A stretch of DNA of 64,000 bases from Spirosoma linguale DSM 74 (GTDB taxonomy: Bacteria; Bacteroidota; Bacteroidia; Cytophagales; Spirosomataceae). Positions 60,262-64,000 of the stretch are shown here, piece by piece; position 1 is the stretch's first letter; each line of letters starts with the position of its first letter. The translations under genes were made by a program, and so were the position numbers. The notes under the pieces are model-generated. The model saw only the letters and a program-made list of their open reading frames with translations. It was not told the origin of the DNA and made no database searches. The stretch is from the NCBI GenBank assembly GCA_000024525.1, contig CP001769.1, positions 992,001 through 1,056,000 on the forward strand, in the 5' to 3' direction.

Positions 60262-60672
60262 TTAGCCGACAATGCCGTGCTCGATGCGGCCTAACACATC
60301 GTCCACTAGCCCAAACCCGGTGGTTGTATCGAGCAGGGATAAGGGCGATTGGGTATTGAGTTCCCGAATGGGGGAACGAAGCCACTCGGCTAGGGTCTGG
60401 ACATCCTCATCGAAGACGTCCAAACCATGTTGTAACAGATTGGTCAGTAAGAGAAGCCGCTCGGAGGCATCCCGGGTCAGTTTATCCTCGGCTTTGAGCC
60501 GGTGCAGGTTTCGAATCGACATGTTCAAAATGCGAGCCAGTTCAACATCGGTCAAGCTGGCTAACTGAGCTACCTGATCGGCTTCTGAGCGCAGCATGCC
60601 CTGGCGGGCTTTATCAATAAGTGTGTAGGGGGTATATACCGCTGTTTGTGGAGGGAGTGTTGCGAATGCCAT
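60262..60672 (-). CDS. Xre/MbcA/ParS-type antitoxin (RES-Xre locus 3)
   Basis: This 136-residue protein has an Xre-like helix-turn-helix (LTDVELARILNMSIRNLHRL) and a C-terminal DUF2384 domain (LAEWLRSPIRELNTQSPLSL then LDTTTGFGLVDDVLGRIEHG). The cognate RES gene follows directly. It should bind and block the toxin and repress the operon from the region near 60,680-60,720. It is more similar in motif wording to the truncated locus-2 antitoxin (NLHRLK, TGFGLVDDV) than to locus 1. Confidence 0.93.
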   Translation of the reverse strand: MAFATLPPQTAVYTPYTLIDKARQGMLRSEADQVAQLASLTDVELARILNMSIRNLHRLKAEDKLTRDASERLLLLTNLLQHGLDVFDEDVQTLAEWLRSPIRELNTQSPLSLLDTTTGFGLVDDVLGRIEHGIVG

Positions 60673-61191
60673 ACCAAGTAGTGCCTTTTTGCATCACTAC
60701 AACTGCAATATGCCGCTAGTCGTTCATTTTTACAATATGAAACTACTTTGGGACAATAAATCAGTGCTATTCGCAGGAACAGTTGACGGTTCTGGCAAAC
60801 GATTTCTGAGAATAGCACTGCTTATACAGGCTATTGGGAAAGTAGCCAGCCAACCGGCAGCATTCGCTGACCTTTCAGCGGATCATAAATCTCATTGGGA
60901 GGAGAGTATTTTAAGATTGGGCTTACTACTCGTCCAGACATTCTTAGCTTTTTGTCCACTTAAGGATAGCAAGGCTACAAGCCCCATTTAAGAGTTAGAA
61001 GTATGCACACTGTTTGTGTCTTAAGCGGGAGCGATTTAGTGAGATGGTCTATATAAAGAATAGGCACGTCGCATTAACAACCTAAACGTTTTATTTCGAA
61101 ACGTGCACACGCAATTTTGTGGAAGCGTTACAATATCTTCGCCGATAGAAAGGCAATAGTTTTTCCTCTCCGCCAAACTCGTCTACTGGTG
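60673..61191. other. Long intergenic region
   Basis: About 520 bp between the RES/Xre locus 3 promoter and the DinB gene. A plus-strand frame at 60689-60991 (100 codons) has no family resemblance and I do not call it. A hairpin repeat lies at 61017-61077. Confidence 0.4.
61017..61077 (-). repeat. Intergenic hairpin repeat, copy 10
   Basis: Minus strand: TTAATGCGACGTGCC, core CATCTCACTAAATCGCTCCC and CTTAAGACAC. It lies about 115 bp before the DinB start. Confidence 0.6.
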
Positions 61192-61716
61192 ATGACTGAA
61201 ACCCAGATGTTGATCAATCAAACTGCCAATGCCTACCAATGGGTCAATCAGTTGATTGAGCCCGTGCCCTTTGCTAAATTGAACATCATTCCGCCCACTG
61301 TAGAATCCAGTTTGGATTGGCAGATTGGGCATTTGATTATCAGTCATTACTTCCACTCGATTATGGTTATTCGTGGGCACCAAATGGACATCCTCCAGCA
61401 ACTCCCCATCCGAGACTACAGTGAGTGGTTCACCCAAGCAGGCCCTGCCCAGTCGGTAAGTAAAGTCAATTCCGCTACCTTAGTAGCGCATCTCCAATTC
61501 ATGCAACAAAAGTCATTGGCTATCCTGGGGACGCTGCCAGATTCAGAACTGGATAATCCGCTGGAGCCCACCCCCACTCCTCACCCCATCGCCACCACAA
61601 AACGGGAGGCCATAAGTTGGAATATCCAGCACACCATGTACCACTGTGGGCAGATTGGCCTCATTAAGCGGGTGGTAGATAAGCGTCATGACTTCGGCCT
61701 AAGATTAGCGGAATGA
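61192..61716 (+). CDS. DinB family protein
   Basis: Starting at MTETQMLINQTANAYQWVNQ gives about 174 residues; the 25 codons upstream are not conserved-looking. The four-helix DinB/YfiT-like fold shows metal-ligand His in WQIGHLIISHYFH and in QHTMYHCGQIGLIK (HxxxHxxxI pattern). Members include thiol-transferase-like and damage-inducible proteins of unclear role. Alone on the plus strand, between two hairpin repeats. Confidence 0.85.
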   Translation: MTETQMLINQTANAYQWVNQLIEPVPFAKLNIIPPTVESSLDWQIGHLIISHYFHSIMVIRGHQMDILQQLPIRDYSEWFTQAGPAQSVSKVNSATLVAHLQFMQQKSLAILGTLPDSELDNPLEPTPTPHPIATTKREAISWNIQHTMYHCGQIGLIKRVVDKRHDFGLRLAE

Positions 61717-61750
61717 GCTGTTAAAGAAGCGGATATGCGAATATTCCATT

Positions 61751-61820
61751 GTCTTGCTTTGGAGCCTTTAGTGAGACATTGATTTTTCACTATCTGACAA
61801 CTTTAATCTGTCGCTTATAG
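61751..61820 (-). repeat. Intergenic hairpin repeat, copy 11
   Basis: Minus strand: TATAAGCGACAGATTAAAGT, core TGTCTCACTAAAGGCTCC and AAGCAAGAC. It lies 35 bp after the DinB stop. Confidence 0.6.
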
Positions 61821-62026
61821 GAGGAAACGGATAGGAGTACTCCGTTCACCGTGCCTTTGAATTAAGTACGTTAAGCTGGACTTAATATTGGTCAACACCT
61901 CCCGTATGCAACGGTTTAAAAACTGGCTATGGCTCGGCTATACTATCGGTAGTCCTTGTCGAGTTGTTGAAAAGGATTAGATAGTCTAACCCTTTCGGTT
62001 GTGTTTGGCTAACGGGAAAACGACTA

Positions 62027-62080
62027 AGCAGCCTCCTAAAGCTCCTGCCAGATAATGGCAAAAGCTTTTAAAAGGCTGCT
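62027..62080. terminator. Nested hairpin after the YceI gene
   Basis: AGCAGCCT (62027-62034) pairs with AGGCTGCT (62073-62080) and encloses a second stem TGCCA/TGGCA (62046-62060). It lies 18 bp beyond the YceI stop on the minus strand and would end that transcript. Confidence 0.5.
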
Positions 62081-62097
62081 CAATTTTGGATCTGTGG

Positions 62098-62646
62098 TTA
62101 GGCGACTACCGTGTCAAGCTGTTTGACTAATTGAATTTCACTGGTAAGCTTTACTTCTTCCCCCAGGGCTACCCCGCCTGTTTCCAGTACGCCATTGAAG
62201 GTAATGCCCCAATCGCTACGGTTGATCTTTCCATTGATGGTATAGCCCGCCCGAACGCCACCCCAGGGGTCTTTCGTTACGCCACTATACTCAACCGATA
62301 GTTTGACCGGTTTACTAACGCCTTTCATCGTTAAATCCCCATAAACGGTAAAGGTGTCATCGGATAGTTTCTCAACTCTTGTCGATTGGAAACTTAACTG
62401 GGGATAGGTTTCGGCTTCGAAAAAATCGGAGTTACGCAGGTGGTGGTCGCGTTGCTCATTGTTGGTATGAATGGACGCAATCTCGGCGGTAGCCCGTATT
62501 TGAGCGGTGCTAAAGTCGTCATCCTGGGTTTCAACGTCTACCTGAAACTGTTGGAAAGAACCCGATACATTGCTGATCATTAAATGTCTGATCTTGAAGC
62601 CTAATTCACTGTGCGTGGGGTCAAGGACCCATTTAGTAGTTGACAT
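62098..62646 (-). CDS. YceI family protein
   Basis: Starting at MSTTKWVLDPTHSELGFKIR gives 182 residues. A longer frame upstream overlaps the pirin gene and looks non-coding. The lipocalin-like YceI barrel motifs are clear: LDPTHSELGFKIRHLMISNV, GSFQQFQVDVETQDDDFSTA, FEAETYPQLSFQSTRVE and GDLTMKGVSKPVKLSVEY. Members bind polyisoprenoids or similar lipids; many are exported but this one lacks a signal peptide. It follows the pirin gene by 92 bp on the same strand, probably as one operon. Confidence 0.92.
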   Translation of the reverse strand: MSTTKWVLDPTHSELGFKIRHLMISNVSGSFQQFQVDVETQDDDFSTAQIRATAEIASIHTNNEQRDHHLRNSDFFEAETYPQLSFQSTRVEKLSDDTFTVYGDLTMKGVSKPVKLSVEYSGVTKDPWGGVRAGYTINGKINRSDWGITFNGVLETGGVALGEEVKLTSEIQLVKQLDTVVA

Positions 62647-62737
62647 GTGACTGAAAATTATTGAGTTATACTTATGAAGTTCGTGTGAAGGCTCTACAGC
62701 AGGCAGAGCCATTTTAGTAAAGAAGCCGTGGCTGGCT

Positions 62738-63610
62738 TTACCAGAGAATTCGTTGCGAAGCCTCCACGGTGGCGATGTGGTGCAGTTTGCCCTGTCGGTA
62801 TTCCTGATAGAGTCGTCGAATGTCGTCTTGTGTATCGCCAATGAAAGGGCCGTGCGACACGATGGCATCCCCTTGCGGCTCTCCGGCATAGAGAATGACC
62901 CGGGCTCCGGTTTCACCGCCTGTGAGCTTGAGCTCGCTTAGTGTCTCTTCGGCATGTCTATCCAGCCAGCCTACTTGATCCCGGTGGAGCTCGCTGGCTT
63001 CGTCGCCCAGTTGCAGACTTCCCTCAAGCACATACAGGAACGTGGTGAAGGAGGCCGGCAGGTGTTGCACAGTGGTCGTGCCGGGCTGCAAGTGGATATC
63101 GGCAAGAATTAGCGGGGTATAATTCTGAATGGGTGACGTCATTCCCGCCAGAGAACCGCTGTATACTTTTATGGTTGTTCCCTGATGGGTTGACGTAGGA
63201 ACTTTCTCCAGAGGCAGATCCTGTACCCGTGGCGTAGCCCAGCGATCTTTCTTGGGTAGATTCAACCATAACTGCAACAGGCGCATCGACGCTTTCCCTT
63301 CGATGGTTTCGGTATGGACGATCCCACTCCCCGCCGTCATGAGCTGTAGGTCACCACCCTTCATCTGGTAAGCGTCGTCGCCTATGCTGCCTTCCAGAAG
63401 CAAGGATACGGTTTCAAATCCGGCATGCGGATGCGGACCGCCCACGGGCTGCTCATCTTGCTTGTCGAGTCGATCATCCATCAAGATAATGAACGGATCA
63501 CTTTCCGTAAAGTCGACCTGAATAACCGGACTGGCTACATGGCCAAGTCCTAAAAACCCTGGCTGAGTAGGCGGAGTATATATTTTGACGAGTTTTCGAT
63601 GACGGTTCAT
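62738..63610 (-). CDS. Pirin family protein
   Basis: This 290-residue bicupin has N-domain metal ligands in PHPHAGFETVS (two His) and in GSGIVHTET (His plus Glu). The C-terminal pirin domain has LPASFTTFLYVLEGSLQLGD and HGPFIGDTQDDIRRLYQEYR. Pirins are iron proteins with quercetinase or redox-sensing roles. It is divergent from a HxlR regulator across a region with a perfect 16-bp inverted repeat. It is therefore likely controlled by that regulator, together with the YceI gene downstream. Confidence 0.94.
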   Translation of the reverse strand: MNRHRKLVKIYTPPTQPGFLGLGHVASPVIQVDFTESDPFIILMDDRLDKQDEQPVGGPHPHAGFETVSLLLEGSIGDDAYQMKGGDLQLMTAGSGIVHTETIEGKASMRLLQLWLNLPKKDRWATPRVQDLPLEKVPTSTHQGTTIKVYSGSLAGMTSPIQNYTPLILADIHLQPGTTTVQHLPASFTTFLYVLEGSLQLGDEASELHRDQVGWLDRHAEETLSELKLTGGETGARVILYAGEPQGDAIVSHGPFIGDTQDDIRRLYQEYRQGKLHHIATVEASQRILW

Positions 63611-63691
63611 GTTCCTTTTTTATAGATGGCGCTACATATTGTTCATCATTGATGATGCAAATTTACGGCTCTTACTATACTTTTGTGAGTA

Positions 63692-63725
63692 CTATACTGG
63701 AGTATAGCACTATACTCCAGTATAG
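63692..63725. promoter_or_regulatory. Perfect 16-bp inverted repeat, HxlR operator candidate
   Basis: CTATACTGGAGTATAG (63692-63707) and CTATACTCCAGTATAG (63710-63725) are exact inverted repeats with a 2-bp spacer. They lie between the divergent pirin and HxlR genes. Another CTATAC occurs at 63675-63680. HxlR-type regulators commonly bind such sites and sense electrophiles or oxidants. Confidence 0.75.
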
Positions 63726-63772
63726 CAAATAGGGATAAGCTGTAATACAGCTAACCATGACAACTATATAAA

Positions 63773-64000
63773 ATGGAAACGACCGAGCTTAGGCACGCCG
63801 AGTGTATCAGTACATTGCGACCTATCCGGGATGCGCTGGATGTGTTGAATGGCAAATGGAAGCTGCCCATTATTGTGGCCCTCACCTTCGGGGAAAAGCG
63901 GTTTGGCGAAATTTCCAAAGAAGTCCACGGGATTACGGACCGAATGCTCGCCAAAGAGCTACGGGATATGGAGGTAAACGGGTTAGTAAAACGGAAGGTG
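63773..64000 (+). CDS. HxlR family regulator (3' end outside window)
   Basis: The first 76 codons are inside the window. CISTLRPIRDALDVLNGKWK then LPIIVALTFGEKRFGEISKE and RMLAKELRDMEVNGLVKRKV is the HxlR winged-helix domain (family length about 110). A conserved-type Cys is at residue 11, which in thiol-sensing members is the redox switch. It is divergent from the pirin-YceI operon, with a perfect inverted repeat between, so it probably represses both sides. Confidence 0.92.
   Translation, partial: METTELRHAECISTLRPIRDALDVLNGKWKLPIIVALTFGEKRFGEISKEVHGITDRMLAKELRDMEVNGLVKRKV

Noticed and set aside
60689..60991. 100-codon plus-strand frame upstream of the DinB gene
   Set aside because: No recognisable domain, poor start context, and it covers the probable promoter of the RES/Xre locus 3.
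62647..62916. N-terminal extension of the YceI frame
   Set aside because: The extra 90 codons overlap the end of the pirin gene and have no YceI-like sequence; the Met at 62646 fits the family start.
1..64000. tRNA, rRNA or CRISPR array
   Set aside because: No cloverleaf with the T-loop consensus, no rRNA-like conserved stretch and no regularly spaced direct repeats were seen; the dispersed hairpin repeats are irregularly spaced and in both orientations.

Overview
The window looks like a chromosomal segment of a Spirosoma-like member of the Cytophagales (Bacteroidota). This is inferred from gene content: a SusC/SusD pair behind an ECF sigma/FecR pair, LytS/LytTR two-component systems, Bacteroidota-type TAnnTTTG promoter elements, weak Shine-Dalgarno sites, and the protein families present. 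No rRNA, tRNA or CRISPR array was seen.

Left part (1-16 kb) is ordinary and densely coded. It begins with a membrane proton-channel subunit of complex-I/DabB type cut by the window edge, divergent from a LysR regulator. A minus-strand block follows: a TonB-receptor-family outer-membrane protein and a complete RND efflux system (adaptor, pump, outer-membrane channel). Then come a DoxX protein with a LytS/LytTR pair, a TetR regulator with a perfect operator in front of an SMR exporter, and a tryptophanase.

The middle (16-41 kb) is accessory and eroded. A serine hydrolase is frameshifted, an SDR has an internal deletion, and AraC and sugar-isomerase genes survive only as pieces. An esterase, a second LytS kinase with a truncated regulator, two VOC proteins and an MFS/DeoR operon are intact. 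Between 26.4 and 37 kb lie an IS3 element, two IS110 elements (one nested in the remains of a third) and a complete IS21 copy. The IS21 copy splits a zinc-type alcohol dehydrogenase gene with a 6-bp target duplication. A Crp/Fnr regulator, a membrane hydrolase-like protein, a truncated AraC gene and a DUF4260 protein follow.

The right part (41-64 kb) mixes defence-like and metabolic cargo. There are three RES/Xre toxin-antitoxin loci, one of them dead. A radical SAM/SPASM enzyme is coupled to an unrecognised 185-residue protein that could be its substrate. Several broken genes follow, including an alpha/beta hydrolase with one in-frame stop. A regulated SusCD-sugar isomerase unit, a DUF7660 protein, DinB, YceI and pirin proteins, and a HxlR regulator with a perfect operator at the right edge complete the window.

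Three patterns are not explained by the gene list. (1) A dispersed intergenic hairpin repeat has about eleven copies, all between 16 and 62 kb. (2) GC-rich insertions of about 19 bp with dyad symmetry all sit inside transposase genes and shift their frames. (3) The radical SAM enzyme has a dedicated partner protein. These are the most interesting items here.
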